In this document: one piece after another, positions 32,637-43,000 of the stretch
Layout of the letters: each line of letters starts with the position of its first letter
Numbering within the stretch: the stretch's first letter is position 1
Source of the DNA: Anaerocolumna xylanovorans DSM 12503
GTDB taxonomy: Bacteria > Bacillota > Clostridia > Lachnospirales > Lachnospiraceae
Length of the DNA: 64,000 nt
NCBI RefSeq assembly: GCF_900143645.1
Contig: NZ_FRFD01000003.1
Coordinates: 620,001-684,000, forward strand
Direction of reading: 5' to 3'
Notes under the pieces: model-generated
The model's input: the letters and a program-made list of their open reading frames with translations, nothing else
What the model was told of the DNA's origin: nothing
The model's database searches: none
Program-made: the position numbers and the translations under genes

Positions 32637-34712
32637 ATGCAAATTGCTGTCCGCCAAAGAGAAGTTGAAAGGAAGAAAATAATTAAGAAGGAAAAATCAA
32701 TTAAAAAGAAAAATGCCAAAAGAATCAGAGGAAAACTAATTGGAGCATTTGCAGTACCGGTTATTCTCATAGTTCTTTTTGGAATCGCAGCCTATCAAAA
32801 GGTTTTGAATGAAAGCAGAGACAACTATGAAATGGTTGCGGGGAATACGATTAGGTCAACGGGCAATTATTTCGATTTGATGCTTACATCCGCAGAGGCC
32901 TCTATCGGACAATTGGCTGCAAGTGATAAACTGGCGGATAAATCAGAATATGGGAGTAATAAAGGGGTACATAAGGCAATTATAACAATGCTGACCGCTG
33001 ATGAATTTATAAATCAGGTCCATATTTTTTCTGCACATGGGGTAGGGATAACTACGAAGGCAGGAACAGTAAGGCAGGGTCTGTTTACACAATTTGCAGA
33101 ATCCAAGGAGGGAAAAACTCTAATAGAAAGCGGTAAAGATACCGAATGGGCAGGCACCCATGAGTTTATAGATGGCGAGCTGCGGACAAAGGATACCGAA
33201 TATGGTATATCCTTCATTAAGCAGGTAAAGAGTCAGGAAAGTAAAGTAATAGCTTATATTGTTGCCGATATTGGATTGAGTAAAATGCAGAAAGTACTAA
33301 AGGGGATTGACTTAGGAGAAGACAGCATAAGTGCGTTTATCACCTCGGATGGGAGAGAAATATCCGGGCAGAAAGCGGATGAGACAGTATTTTTAAAGGA
33401 AAAATTTTATAAAAAGGCTTTGACCGGAACAGACACCAGCGGAAGCAGCTATGTAACCTACAAAGGAACAGAATATCTGTTCGTTTATGCAAAGGTAGAA
33501 GAATCCGGTTCAATGGTATGCGGACTTGTACCTGAAACGCTTATATTAAAGCAGGCAAATGATATTAAGAGAACTGCTGCAGCTTTTGTACTGGCAGCCT
33601 GCATTATTGCTGTATTCATTGGAAATGGTATGGCAAAAGGAATCGGAAAAACAATTCGGTTTATGGCAGGAGAGTTTAAGAAAGCTTCGGCAGGAGACTT
33701 AACCGGAAATATAGTAATAAAGAGAAAGGATGAATTTTCTCTGTTGGCAGATGCCTCAAACCAAATGTTAGAGAGCATGAGAATGCTGATTAGGAAGGCA
33801 GAGGCGACCAGCACGACTGCCGCAAATTCGGCAATAGAGATGACCTTGATGTTTGAGAAATTTTATGGCTCAACAAAGGATATTACAAAAGCAATCGGAG
33901 GTATTGAAAGAGGTGCAATACAGCAGGCCCGTGATACGGCAGGATGCCTGAATCAGATGTCTGTTTTGTCAGATAAGGTGGGGAGAGTTTATGAGAACAC
34001 AGGGGAGATTGAGCGGGACGTTCAGGGGACAATCGCAATAACAGAGAATGGTTTGCGTATTGTGGATGATTTGGGATCAAGTGCCAGGGCAACCACTGAT
34101 ATAACAGGCAAGGTTATTTCCAACATCGAAGAATTAAGTAAAAAATCAGGGGACATTGAAAATATTGTTTCTGTTATTAATTCCATTGCAGGACAGACTA
34201 CGCTTCTTTCACTGAATGCTTCCATCGAAGCATCAAGGGCAGGTTTCTATGGAAAAGGATTTGGTGTAGTTGCGGAAGAAATCAGGGAGCTGGCAGAGAG
34301 ATCCTTAGCAGCTTCCAAAAGTATTACAGAGATTATCAAGGATATTCAGTCAAGGACAGTAGAAACTGCCCATACGGCAAAAGAGGCACAGAATACGGTA
34401 AAAGGGCAGACAGAGGCAATACACCGCACGATTGGTTCCTTCCATGATATCAGCAGCCATGTAGAGCATTTGAATCAATCTCTGTTAGAGCTGACGGCAG
34501 GAATTCAGGAAATCGAAGAAGCCAAGAAAGAAACATATACTGTCCTTGAGAATATATCCACCGTAGTGGGAGAGACAGCCACTGTAGCAGAACAGATATA
34601 CAGTTCTGCAGGCGGTCAGTTAAGGTCAGCGAAAGAGCTAAGTAATGCTGCAAACAAATTAAAGGAAGACATAGCAGGCCTTGACGAATCCATAAACAGC
34701 TTTATTTTGTAG
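32637..34712 (+). CDS. Transmembrane methyl-accepting chemotaxis protein
   Basis: 691 residues. Lys-rich N-terminus, TM1 at about 36-53, an extracytoplasmic sensing domain of about 260 residues (dCache-like, with YKGTEYLFVYAKVEESGSM), TM2 at about 312-333, HAMP (ASAGDLTGNIVIKRKDEFSLL), then the signalling coiled coil. Its tip is INSIAGQTTLLSLNASIEASRAG, a slightly changed form of the canonical NQTNLLALNAAIEAARAGE. The start at ATG 32637 has only a weak site. It is monocistronic and ends by overlapping the convergent transporter gene by 11 nt. The ligand is unknown. Confidence 0.85.
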   Translation: MQIAVRQREVERKKIIKKEKSIKKKNAKRIRGKLIGAFAVPVILIVLFGIAAYQKVLNESRDNYEMVAGNTIRSTGNYFDLMLTSAEASIGQLAASDKLADKSEYGSNKGVHKAIITMLTADEFINQVHIFSAHGVGITTKAGTVRQGLFTQFAESKEGKTLIESGKDTEWAGTHEFIDGELRTKDTEYGISFIKQVKSQESKVIAYIVADIGLSKMQKVLKGIDLGEDSISAFITSDGREISGQKADETVFLKEKFYKKALTGTDTSGSSYVTYKGTEYLFVYAKVEESGSMVCGLVPETLILKQANDIKRTAAAFVLAACIIAVFIGNGMAKGIGKTIRFMAGEFKKASAGDLTGNIVIKRKDEFSLLADASNQMLESMRMLIRKAEATSTTAANSAIEMTLMFEKFYGSTKDITKAIGGIERGAIQQARDTAGCLNQMSVLSDKVGRVYENTGEIERDVQGTIAITENGLRIVDDLGSSARATTDITGKVISNIEELSKKSGDIENIVSVINSIAGQTTLLSLNASIEASRAGFYGKGFGVVAEEIRELAERSLAASKSITEIIKDIQSRTVETAHTAKEAQNTVKGQTEAIHRTIGSFHDISSHVEHLNQSLLELTAGIQEIEEAKKETYTVLENISTVVGETATVAEQIYSSAGGQLRSAKELSNAANKLKEDIAGLDESINSFIL

Positions 34713-35145
34713 CTTTCTTATCCAGCAGAAGATTGTAAGTAAAACCGGCAACCACAAAGAGGCTTCCGATAAGCTTATAAAGGGAAAAGTCCTTTGAAAT
34801 GAGCCAGTCTATCAGGATGCCGACAGCCAGCTGGCCTAAGAAAACCAAAAGTGTAAGATAAAAGGCAGGAACACGGGGCGTTGTATAATTGGAAATCATT
34901 ATAATGGCAACGCCCAGAATACCTCCTAAATAAGCCCATAAGGGAATAGAGGACTGGGAAGAGGTAAAATGAAGACCTCTGTTCAGGATTAATAAAAAGA
35001 TGGCTGAGAAAAAAATCCCAACTACATAATTGATTACAGTGGCCTGGATGGTTCCGATTTTTTCCGCAAGTTTGGCATTTAAGATTCTGCCAAGTACTAC
35101 GGTAACACCTGCCAAGATGGATAGAATGATATAAATTACCAGCAT
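34702..35145 (-). CDS. YdcZ/DUF606 DMT-superfamily protein (pair, second gene)
   Basis: 147 residues, five helices (MLVIYIILSILAGVTVVLGRILNAK, VVGIFFSAIFLLIL, LGGILGVAIIMISNY, LTLLVFLGQLAVGILIDWL). Partner of the next gene on the same strand (18 nt gap); YdcZ proteins commonly work as two-subunit transporters. Substrate unknown. Downstream of the Crp/Fnr-type operator at 35649-35668. Confidence 0.8.
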   Translation of the reverse strand: MLVIYIILSILAGVTVVLGRILNAKLAEKIGTIQATVINYVVGIFFSAIFLLILNRGLHFTSSQSSIPLWAYLGGILGVAIIMISNYTTPRVPAFYLTLLVFLGQLAVGILIDWLISKDFSLYKLIGSLFVVAGFTYNLLLDKKATK

Positions 35146-35163
35146 AAAATGCTCCTTTCAATA

Positions 35164-35586
35164 TTATTGGAATGACATAATAAAGATACCGATACCAATA
35201 ATCCCAAGACCGATAAGCTTCTTGGGATTGATTTTTACCATTTTCATACCAAAGAGGCCAAAATGGTCCGTAAGCAGTGAAAATACTGTCTGCCCAAGAA
35301 GTCCAAGTGCCAGGGGTAAGGATACTCCCAGCTTAAGGTAGCTTAAATTTGTCAGCATAACAGTTCCAATTCCTACAAAGCCGGCACTGTAGAGGTAAAG
35401 AGGAAGGCCCTTTGGCAGTTTCATTTTTGAACGTGTTATTAACAGGGTTAACAGGATGGCAATTAATCCCACCAGATGAATGAGCACGGTAGATGTAAGG
35501 TTTCCATAGCCATCCGACAGGCTGCCGTTAAAGAATATCATGATAGAAGTCAATGCTCCTACTATCAATGAAATAATATAATTCAT
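35164..35586 (-). CDS. YdcZ/DUF606 DMT-superfamily protein (pair, first gene)
   Basis: 140 residues, five helices (MNYIISLIVGALTSIMIFFNG, IHLVGLIAILLTLL, LSYLKLGVSLPLALGLLGQ). First gene of the pair, divergent from the Crp/Fnr-family regulator with a 116-bp shared region containing a perfect palindrome, so probably its target. Confidence 0.8.
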   Translation of the reverse strand: MNYIISLIVGALTSIMIFFNGSLSDGYGNLTSTVLIHLVGLIAILLTLLITRSKMKLPKGLPLYLYSAGFVGIGTVMLTNLSYLKLGVSLPLALGLLGQTVFSLLTDHFGLFGMKMVKINPKKLIGLGIIGIGIFIMSFQ

Positions 35587-35648
35587 ATATCCTCCTTATA
35601 AAACTTTTATAACTTCTTTCTTAATGTAACACAAAAAGATTGCGAAGG

Positions 35649-35668
35649 ATTATGACATATGTCATAAT
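35649..35668. promoter_or_regulatory. Perfect 20-bp palindromic operator (Crp/Fnr-type)
   Basis: ATTATGACATATGTCATAAT is a perfect palindrome of the TGNNN-N4-NNNCA Crp/Fnr class. It is centred 62-81 nt from the start of the transporter pair and 35-54 nt from the regulator start. Confidence 0.75.
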
Positions 35669-35702
35669 GGGAAAAATGAATTATTAAAAACGAGGAGAAT
35701 TT

Positions 35703-36404
35703 TTGGATATGCTTAGAGTGAAGGACCCTGAAAAGCTGATGGAATACGTCAGGCGGTATAAGATGAATAATATATTTACAGAAGATATGAGCCCTTATCT
35801 GGAACTCCTTTTTTACAGGAAGAATGAATTCATGGTAAAGGAAGGCGAGGAGATATCCTATCTGCTATTTTTGGTAGATGGAAAAGCCAAGGTATTTACC
35901 TCCTTAAGCAATGGGAAATCCCTTCTTTTGTGCTTTTATCAGGGGTTTAAGGTGTTGGGGGATCTGGAGGCCGTGGACCGTGTCAAGGCAGTGACAAATG
36001 TACAGGCGATAGCGGATACTTACTGTGTCGGTATATCCTACCGTAATGTCAGGCAGTTTCTGTTGGAAGATGCCAAGTTTCTTCGTTATGTATGCACTTC
36101 CTTAGGCGGAAAGCTAAGCCGCTGTTCCAAAAACAGCTCCATAAATCTTTTATATCCCCTGGAAAATCGTCTGGCCAGCTATATCTATACTACGGGAGAG
36201 AGGGTTACCAGACTTAATAAAACGGCCATCTGCTTTGATGAGAATCTGACAGAAATTGCAGAGCTGCTTGGAACAAGTTACAGGCATTTATTAAGAACCC
36301 TCTCTGATTTCTGTGATAGAAAGATATTGAAAAAAGAAGGCAGCTCCTATCTTGTCATAGAGGACGAGACATTAATGGAGCTGTCTGCAGATTTATATAA
36401 GTGA
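35703..36404 (+). CDS. Crp/Fnr-family transcriptional regulator (YeiL-like)
   Basis: 233 residues. The N-terminal cyclic-nucleotide-binding fold (FMVKEGEEISYLLFLVDGKAKVF) lacks the cAMP-binding PFGE-type Arg/Ser motif. The C-terminal HTH (LTEIAELLGTSYRHLLRTLSDFCD) contacts DNA. Two nearby Cys (GTC-type CVGIS, CTSLGGKLSRCSKN) could serve redox sensing but no FNR cluster motif is evident. The start may be TTG 35703 (5 nt after GAGGAG) or ATG 35709. Divergent from the YdcZ pair, with a perfect palindrome between them. The 3' end overlaps the Sir2 gene tail by 12 nt. Confidence 0.83.
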   Translation: MDMLRVKDPEKLMEYVRRYKMNNIFTEDMSPYLELLFYRKNEFMVKEGEEISYLLFLVDGKAKVFTSLSNGKSLLLCFYQGFKVLGDLEAVDRVKAVTNVQAIADTYCVGISYRNVRQFLLEDAKFLRYVCTSLGGKLSRCSKNSSINLLYPLENRLASYIYTTGERVTRLNKTAICFDENLTEIAELLGTSYRHLLRTLSDFCDRKILKKEGSSYLVIEDETLMELSADLYK

Positions 36405-37109
36405 TTCCATAACTTCACCAAGAGAGCCGGTTATGAGAAGATCCGCGTTGGAATCCATAGGAGTTGCGGATTTATTAATCAGCACCAGTTTGCTGCCGGA
36501 ATAATAATGAATAAAACCGGCGGCAGGGTATACGCTTAAGGAGGTACCTCCGATTATCAGCATATCAGCCGAGGAAATTGCTGTAATTGCCTTGCTGATA
36601 ATATCTTCGTTTAAAGCTTCTTCATAAAGTACCACATCAGGCTTTATGATTCCGCCACAGGAGCAGAGAGGAATAGGAGCCTTATCAATTACCTCCTGCA
36701 GACTATAGAAATGACCGCATTTTGTGCAGTAATTGCGGTGGACACTGCCGTGAAGCTCAATAACATTTTTGCTGCCTGCCATTTGGTGCAGACCGTCAAT
36801 ATTCTGGGTTATGACTGCGTTTAATCTGCCGGACTCTTCCAGCATGGCTAATTTCTTGTGGGTGATGTTTGGCAGAGCTTTTGGATAGAGCATTTTGTCA
36901 TAATAGAATTGGAAAAAGGCCTCCGTGTTTCTTAAGAAGAAACTATGGCTTAATATTTGTTCCGGCGGATAGGCATATTTAAGATGGTAAAGCCCATCCA
37001 CACTGCGAAAATCGGGAATACCGCTCTCCGTGGATACCCCTGCGCCGCCAAAGAAAACAATATGGCTGCATTCTTCTACGAATTCCTTTAGCTGATTTAT
37101 TTCCTTCAT
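36393..37109 (-). CDS. NAD-dependent protein deacylase (sirtuin, CobB-like)
   Basis: Removes acetyl or other acyl groups from Lys using NAD+. The 238-residue protein has GAGVSTESGIPDFRS, the catalytic QNIDGLHQMAG with His in ELHGSVH, a zinc knuckle (CTKCGHF...CSCGG), and the NAD-binding GGTSLSVYPAAG. CAAGGAGATG precedes the ATG. It lies just upstream of the MFS gene in the opposite direction of transcription order (same strand, 18 nt gap), so both may share a transcript. Confidence 0.9.
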   Translation of the reverse strand: MKEINQLKEFVEECSHIVFFGGAGVSTESGIPDFRSVDGLYHLKYAYPPEQILSHSFFLRNTEAFFQFYYDKMLYPKALPNITHKKLAMLEESGRLNAVITQNIDGLHQMAGSKNVIELHGSVHRNYCTKCGHFYSLQEVIDKAPIPLCSCGGIIKPDVVLYEEALNEDIISKAITAISSADMLIIGGTSLSVYPAAGFIHYYSGSKLVLINKSATPMDSNADLLITGSLGEVMESLI

Positions 37110-37127
37110 TTTCTCATCTCCTTGTTG

Positions 37128-38330
37128 CTATTTGACCTTTTTATTTAATATAAGCAGAATACCGCCAAGGACAGTAAGCGGCATTGTGTAATAAAAGGCG
37201 GCATGATAATTAAACTGCTGTACCACAAAGCCAAAGAGAACCGGACCCAGGGTAAAGCCAAGGTTTTGGCCGGTTGTAAGTATTCCTAAGGCAGTGCCGG
37301 ACTGGGAGGGATTTTTGATGATTTCACCATAAGCCGCATAGGCACAGACCGGCAGAATAGGAGGAATCATTCCCAGTATTACGATAAATACCGGATAAGC
37401 TCCCAGAGGCAATATTGTTATGATATAAAAAAGGGCCGCGGAAACAATCAGGGCCAGACCACCAAACAGCCTTCTGGAATTTAGCTTGTCTGATATTATA
37501 CCGGCAAGCAGAGAGGAAACAGTACCGGCAAGACAGCAGATGCTGACCAGACTGGAGGCACTTGACAGCTCCATGCCGCGGATTTCATTCAGGTATGTAG
37601 GAAGAAACATCTGGATAACCGCATAGGTAATTGTGTACAGGAACAGAGAAGCCGTTAATAGCCAAAGGCTTTTGCTGCGTACATTCTCTAAGAGCTCCTT
37701 CATCATAAACTTCTCTTTGGAAACTGCTGGATTTACTGAATGAAAGGTTCTCATTCTGGTCATTAGTAGAATCCAAAGAACAGCAACAAACAGGATATAT
37801 CCTATACAAGCCCACCAGACATTTTTCCAGCCGCTTATTTTCGCAATAAGAGGAGCAAGGTTGTAAGTGAGTACCTGCCCTATACCTACATAAGAAGAAA
37901 ATATTCCCATAAAGAGGCCTTTTTTCATATTGGGTGCTATCTGATTGACAATGGCAGGTCCGGCTACGGCAATCAGGGCCAATCCGGTACCTTCCAGAAT
38001 GCGGCTTATTAACAGCCATAGGAAAGAAGGGGCAAAGATACCAAGAAGGGAGCCCAAAAGGAGAGCAAAGAGTGCCGCTAAAATACAAAGGTATGGTCCA
38101 AAGCGTTGTATTAAAAGGCCGCTTGGCAGGGCAAGAAAAATACCGGTTATGGAGAAAACGGAAATCAGCAGTCCAAGCTTGGCAGCTCCAAGCTGGAAGC
38201 TGTCCATAAGATAAGGGGCAATGGGTGACACCTTATTAAGGCATAATGGGGCGGAGACTGCTGCAAATACAAGGATGAACAGGACTAAAGCAGCTCCCGG
38301 TGCGGTTTTTTTATTATCTGTATGAGTCAT
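37128..38330 (-). CDS. Major facilitator superfamily transporter (CynX/NimT-like)
   Basis: 400 residues, 12 helices, with typical MFS loops (GLLIQRFGP after TM2, ISDKLNSRRLFGG after TM8). It resembles cyanate/nitroimidazole or NarK-like exporters; substrate unknown. ATG 38330 is chosen for AAGGGAA 7 nt upstream; the longer frame would overlap the GNAT gene. The GNAT stop is 4 nt before its start, giving an operon GNAT-MFS-Sir2. Confidence 0.8.
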   Translation of the reverse strand: MTHTDNKKTAPGAALVLFILVFAAVSAPLCLNKVSPIAPYLMDSFQLGAAKLGLLISVFSITGIFLALPSGLLIQRFGPYLCILAALFALLLGSLLGIFAPSFLWLLISRILEGTGLALIAVAGPAIVNQIAPNMKKGLFMGIFSSYVGIGQVLTYNLAPLIAKISGWKNVWWACIGYILFVAVLWILLMTRMRTFHSVNPAVSKEKFMMKELLENVRSKSLWLLTASLFLYTITYAVIQMFLPTYLNEIRGMELSSASSLVSICCLAGTVSSLLAGIISDKLNSRRLFGGLALIVSAALFYIITILPLGAYPVFIVILGMIPPILPVCAYAAYGEIIKNPSQSGTALGILTTGQNLGFTLGPVLFGFVVQQFNYHAAFYYTMPLTVLGGILLILNKKVK

Positions 38331-38334
38331 ATCA

Positions 38335-39141
38335 TTATTCCCTTGAGCGATTATAGTTATTATCTGTTGAAACAATATATGTTATGTATTCCTTATCTAA
38401 ATGATAGCCCAGCTTTTCCGCCAGTGAAACAGACCGTAAATCAATGGCATCCCAGCTCGGATAGAGGTTTCTATCCAGGCATTCCAGTATAAGCTTTGCA
38501 CCGCAGGCAAGGGCTAAGCCCTTTCTTCTAAAATCCGTCCGGGTATCAATTTCGATTTCAATTCCCTGGTCATATACGGTATAGGAGGAAGCACCTGATA
38601 CGGGTAATCCGTTGAATAAGGCCATGACACCTATCCCATGAGCCTGATAATCCTTATAAGATGGAAACTGTGAACATAAATCACAGGACCAGTCTTCCGA
38701 TTTTGCCAGCTCATATAAGGCTTCATCCATCATTTTTAAGGTATATTCAGAGGATAATCCCTGTATATAGGAATGCAGCTTTTCACGGTCAAAAGCGTCT
38801 GTTTCTTTTTTTATTGCATAGCGGAGGGTTTTCTTGCTGTTAAAAGGATATATTTCTTCAATCATCCTGGACCAGCCATCCGATTCCGGTATCATCAGGA
38901 TAGAATCAGAAAGATGATCACAGGGGATATTTGCTGTCAATTCTGTATTTGGTACTCCTGCGAAAAAGCAGAAATCACCTATAATAATTTGTGCAGATAC
39001 TGGATTTTCTGAATTGTCTGCATAAGCATGACCCATATAGCCTTGAAGGCAGGACCATATGAGAGTTTCGCTCCATCCATCAAAAAGATGTTCAATTTGG
39101 GGCATATCTTTTCTTTTAATTTGTTCTATAATGTAAATCAC
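38335..39141 (-). CDS. GNAT-family acetyltransferase (GNAT_acetyltran-like)
   Basis: About 268 residues. The C-terminal half has the acetyl-CoA-binding GNAT fold (IEIEIDTRTDFRRKGLALACGAKLI, with the Arg-Arg-Lys-Gly-Leu pyrophosphate loop, then SVSLAEKLGY). The N-terminal half (HLFDGWSETLIWSCLQGYMG...) matches the clostridial zinc-less GNAT_acetyltran family. The start is uncertain. AAAGGAG at about 39142-39148 lies directly before GTG 39141 and 10 nt before an ATT at 39132. ATG 39105 has no site. Confidence 0.72.
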   Translation of the reverse strand: MIYIIEQIKRKDMPQIEHLFDGWSETLIWSCLQGYMGHAYADNSENPVSAQIIIGDFCFFAGVPNTELTANIPCDHLSDSILMIPESDGWSRMIEEIYPFNSKKTLRYAIKKETDAFDREKLHSYIQGLSSEYTLKMMDEALYELAKSEDWSCDLCSQFPSYKDYQAHGIGVMALFNGLPVSGASSYTVYDQGIEIEIDTRTDFRRKGLALACGAKLILECLDRNLYPSWDAIDLRSVSLAEKLGYHLDKEYITYIVSTDNNYNRSRE

Positions 39142-39245
39142 TCCTTTGATAGAATTACTGTCAGATTCATTATAGCATGTGGGCAGGAATCCTTCCAGCA
39201 AATACTCTTAAAAGTTATGGGCATGCAGCAATTAGATAAGGGAGA

Positions 39246-39273
39246 TTGTGACAAATGTAACTTGTTTTATATT
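39246..39273 (+). promoter_or_regulatory. Promoter of the ABC exporter operon
   Basis: TTGTGA, 16-nt spacer, TATATT, about 70 nt before ATG 39343. Confidence 0.5.
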
Positions 39274-39342
39274 TTGTATTCAAGTAAGATTATGGAATAA
39301 GAGAAAATTATTCAGTAAAAGGAATAGGAGGAGCGTATTCAT

Positions 39343-40008
39343 ATGGAGATTGTATTAAAGACGGTTCAGGTAGAAAAAGTCTACGGCAAAGGTGAGCTTG
39401 AGACGCAAGCTTTAAAGCCCACGGACCTGGAGATAGAAAAAGGAGTATTTCATGCGATTATTGGTAAGAGCGGATCAGGAAAATCAACTCTTTTACATAT
39501 TCTTGGCGGCCTTGACAAGCCTTCCGGCGGAAAGGTCTATCTGGAAGGAGAGAGCATGTTTGACTTAAAGGAGAAAGAGCTGGCACTTCTTCGCCGAAGA
39601 AGAATCGGCTTTGTATTCCAGTCATTTAATCTGTTATCAGAACACACAGTGTTTGAAAATATTCTGATGCCGGTACATCTGGATAAGAAGAAGGAGGATA
39701 GAGCATATCTGGAGAAAGTACTTAGAACTCTTGATATTACGAATAAGCTTCCCTATTATCCCGATGAACTCTCCGGCGGAGAGCGCCAAAGAGTAGCAAT
39801 TGCCAGAGCATTGGCTGCAAAGCCGGCTATTCTTTTAGCGGATGAACCCACCGGAAATCTGGACGAGAATACAGGGAAAGAGGTTATCAGGCTATTAAAA
39901 CAGTCAGCAAAAGAATTCGGACAGACGGTAGTGTTGGTGACCCACGATATGGAGATTGCAGGCAATGCGGAACGGGTAATTACAATAATCAATGGAGGAG
40001 TTTTGTGA
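39343..40008 (+). CDS. ABC transporter ATP-binding protein (MacB/LolD type)
   Basis: 221 residues. Walker A IGKSGSGKSTLLH, Q-loop VFQSFNLL, signature LSGGERQRVAIARAL, Walker B ILLADEPTGNLD, switch His VTHD. Partner of the FtsX-type permease downstream (31 nt gap). AGGAGGAG precedes ATG 39343. Such pairs export antimicrobial peptides or act in cell-envelope stress. Confidence 0.9.
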   Translation: MEIVLKTVQVEKVYGKGELETQALKPTDLEIEKGVFHAIIGKSGSGKSTLLHILGGLDKPSGGKVYLEGESMFDLKEKELALLRRRRIGFVFQSFNLLSEHTVFENILMPVHLDKKKEDRAYLEKVLRTLDITNKLPYYPDELSGGERQRVAIARALAAKPAILLADEPTGNLDENTGKEVIRLLKQSAKEFGQTVVLVTHDMEIAGNAERVITIINGGVL

Positions 40009-40039
40009 AAAGGCTTGCAGTATGCATGGAGGGATTATG

Positions 40040-43000
40040 ATGAATTTAAGAGAAATTGCAAGAAATGGAATGAAAGGGAGAAAAAAGGATTCCTTTCTGT
40101 TAAAGCTGGTGGTGTCCTTATCCTTTGCGTTTATAACAGCAGCCTTAATCTTTCAGGCAAGTATGGAGAAAACCAAAACGGCACAGAGGGAAGAGCTTTA
40201 TGGCAGCTGGCAAGGGGCTTATCTGGGGGGAAATGAAGATACTTATAAAAAGCTTTTGAAAGAGAAAGAAATAAAGACTGTTACCAGTACCACCAATATA
40301 GGAAGTTCTGATAATCTTGGAATAATAGGAACACTGCCGAAGGATTTGCAAAAGATGGGGAATTTTACATTGTATAAGGGCAGGTTTCCCCAGGAAGATG
40401 ATGAAATATTGGTGGAATTAAACCAGTTAAGTAATGCGGGTATGGACCTTTCCGTTGGACAGAAGGTAAACCTTTCGATAGTAATGGTAACTGAGGATAA
40501 TAGTGTAAATCAGGAAGTTGATATTAGGATGAATGAAGCTTACAGCAAGGGAGAGAATCTTGTAAAGTATGGCTTTCATGAAAATCCCAGTACGGACATC
40601 AAAGATATTCATGTGGTGGTCTCCACGGATTATGTCTATTTGTTTAAGTCAGGAGAACCGTCGGATACGGAAACAATAAAGGAAAAAGGGTTTCTAAGCC
40701 ATCAGGAGGTAATGCTGCAGAAGGAATTTACCATCTGCGGAATTTTAAATACCTATTCGGATAAGTGGGATTTAGGAGGACACACTGTACCAAATGCTTT
40801 TGTCACAGAAGAGGCGGGAAGTGCGCTGACGGATGCTTTCTATCACAATGGTTATACGGATGTAAAGGATTATAAGATGCCAATGGATATATTCTTTCGC
40901 CTTCGCTCGCTGGATAGTAATATCTTTAAAAGACTGGCAGCAAAATATCCTGATACGGCAGCAAAATCAGAAGACTTGTATGATTTTTATTCGAGGATAT
41001 GGGTAAATATTAACAAGAATATTTCCCCGGCAGAAAGAGAAAAAATATCAAAGTATTATAATACTGGCGTATCGGAAGAACCCTCCGGTGAAGATACCGG
41101 AATGATGAAGGGCAGTGTTACGCAAGGCGGTGATTCCACCTCCAATTTTCGAAGGAATAGCTTTTCCTACCCTGATACGGATAATTCTGTGGAACATATG
41201 ATAACTGCATCCATTCTTGGGATTATCTTTATCACTACGGTCTGTGCAGTATTTCAGATATTTTTGACACAGATTAAAAGAAGGGGCAGAAAGCTTGTGC
41301 TGTTAAAGTCCATCGGTGCCACAAAGGGTCAGTTGGCGGGGATTCTTTTCTGGGAAGCCGTTTATTTTTGGAGGACCGGATTGGTATTTGGTGCACTGGG
41401 AGGAAGTGGTGTATCAGTTCTTATACTATACCTTATGAAGTTTATGGGTAAGGAAGAATTAGTAATTGCAATTCCCTTAAAGCTTTTACTGGTTGGGATA
41501 CTAATTGGAAGCATATCACTTTTTGCGGGGGTACTCCTGCCGGCGGTAAGTGCAGTTAATGTCCCCTTAACAGGTACGATGGAAAAGAAGCAAAAGCATA
41601 AAAAAGGTACTGCTTTGAAAAAGGAAAAGAACAGGTATGTAAAGCAGGACTTCTTTCATATCACACTGCGCTATCTAAAAATAAGCAGGGGAAAGAGCCT
41701 GTTATCCTTTGCTATTTCCCTGTTCATTATCAGTATTTTATCCGCGTCCCTTTACCTTTCCTACCATGCTTTCCAGAGATATCAGGATTCGGTTTTGGAT
41801 ACCGGAAGGCCGGATTATACATTAAAGGCGGTATATGGAGAGAATCAGAATAAGTTGCCGGAGATAGAAGCAGAGTTAAAGAAAATCAAAGGTGTAGAAA
41901 ATATAACAAGCTATAAATATGGGAAGAATCTGCTGTTCTGGTATGACGGAATGGATAAGGATACTCTTATAAATACCTTTGAATCATTGCTGCCGGATAA
42001 GTTAAAGAGCGAGCATTTTGCAAAATATGTACCGGATACAAAGGATCAGCCGGAATACATAACGAATGCTTATTACTCCTATTATTACGGAATCGCTCCG
42101 GATGCAGAAGCTTCAAAAGCCATATTGTCGGCAGTCACAGAAGGCAGTGTGGACCTGGAAAGGTTTAAGAAGGGGGAAGAAGTTATCCTTTTGGTTCCTC
42201 TGTATAAGACGGAAAATACAGAAGATACCGCTAAGAACACTGCGAAAGAAGAAGGTAAGGGCAGTAAAAAAGCAGGCTACGAGAAGGTAAAAGCAGCAGT
42301 AGGTTTGGATAAGCGTTTTCATTGGCTGCTTGAGGAAGATGATGCTTATTATACATCCCTGGACGGCAGGTATAAAAATCTTTATGACAGCTATCCTACT
42401 ATTAAACCGGGAGATACGCTTTATTTGTCGGCAGACAAAGAAAAACTTACGGAGGGCGGAAAAATCCCCGGGTTCAATACAGCACAGGTCAGGGTAGGAG
42501 GTATTATCCGGTACTTTCCGAAGGATGGTGTATGGCCTTTTTCCAATTTGGTGCCTGCCTATGCTGTAATTGGTTCAATGGATGGAATGGAGGCACTTTA
42601 TCCAAATTCAAAGATGGGCCTGTTTCGTGTAAACATTGATCAGATGACAGAAATGGTAAAGGTTCTTTATCCGTCCAGTTATGGCAGGACTCTGTGGAAT
42701 ATTACGGCTAAGGACAAAGAAAATCCGGAGGTATTGGATGCAGCGCTGTTGTCTTTTGCCAATAAATATGGCTTTACCCTCTACAATTACAAGGAAAGCA
42801 GTGAGAGGGTATTGGGGGAGGCATTGAATAACATCTTGATTATTGGGTTATTGGGACTAATATCCTCTGTGATTGCTCTGGTAGCCTTCTATAATACCGC
42901 TGTCTCACGGATGGAGCAGGAAAGAAACCGTATCGGAATTCTTCAGTCCATGGGAGTAACGAAAGGACAATTTACCTGCCAATACCTGCTGCAGGGAGTA

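Noticed and set aside
34775..35161. An alternative 128-residue frame over the YdcZ gene
   Set aside because: It lies in another frame of a clear membrane-protein gene and lacks family features.
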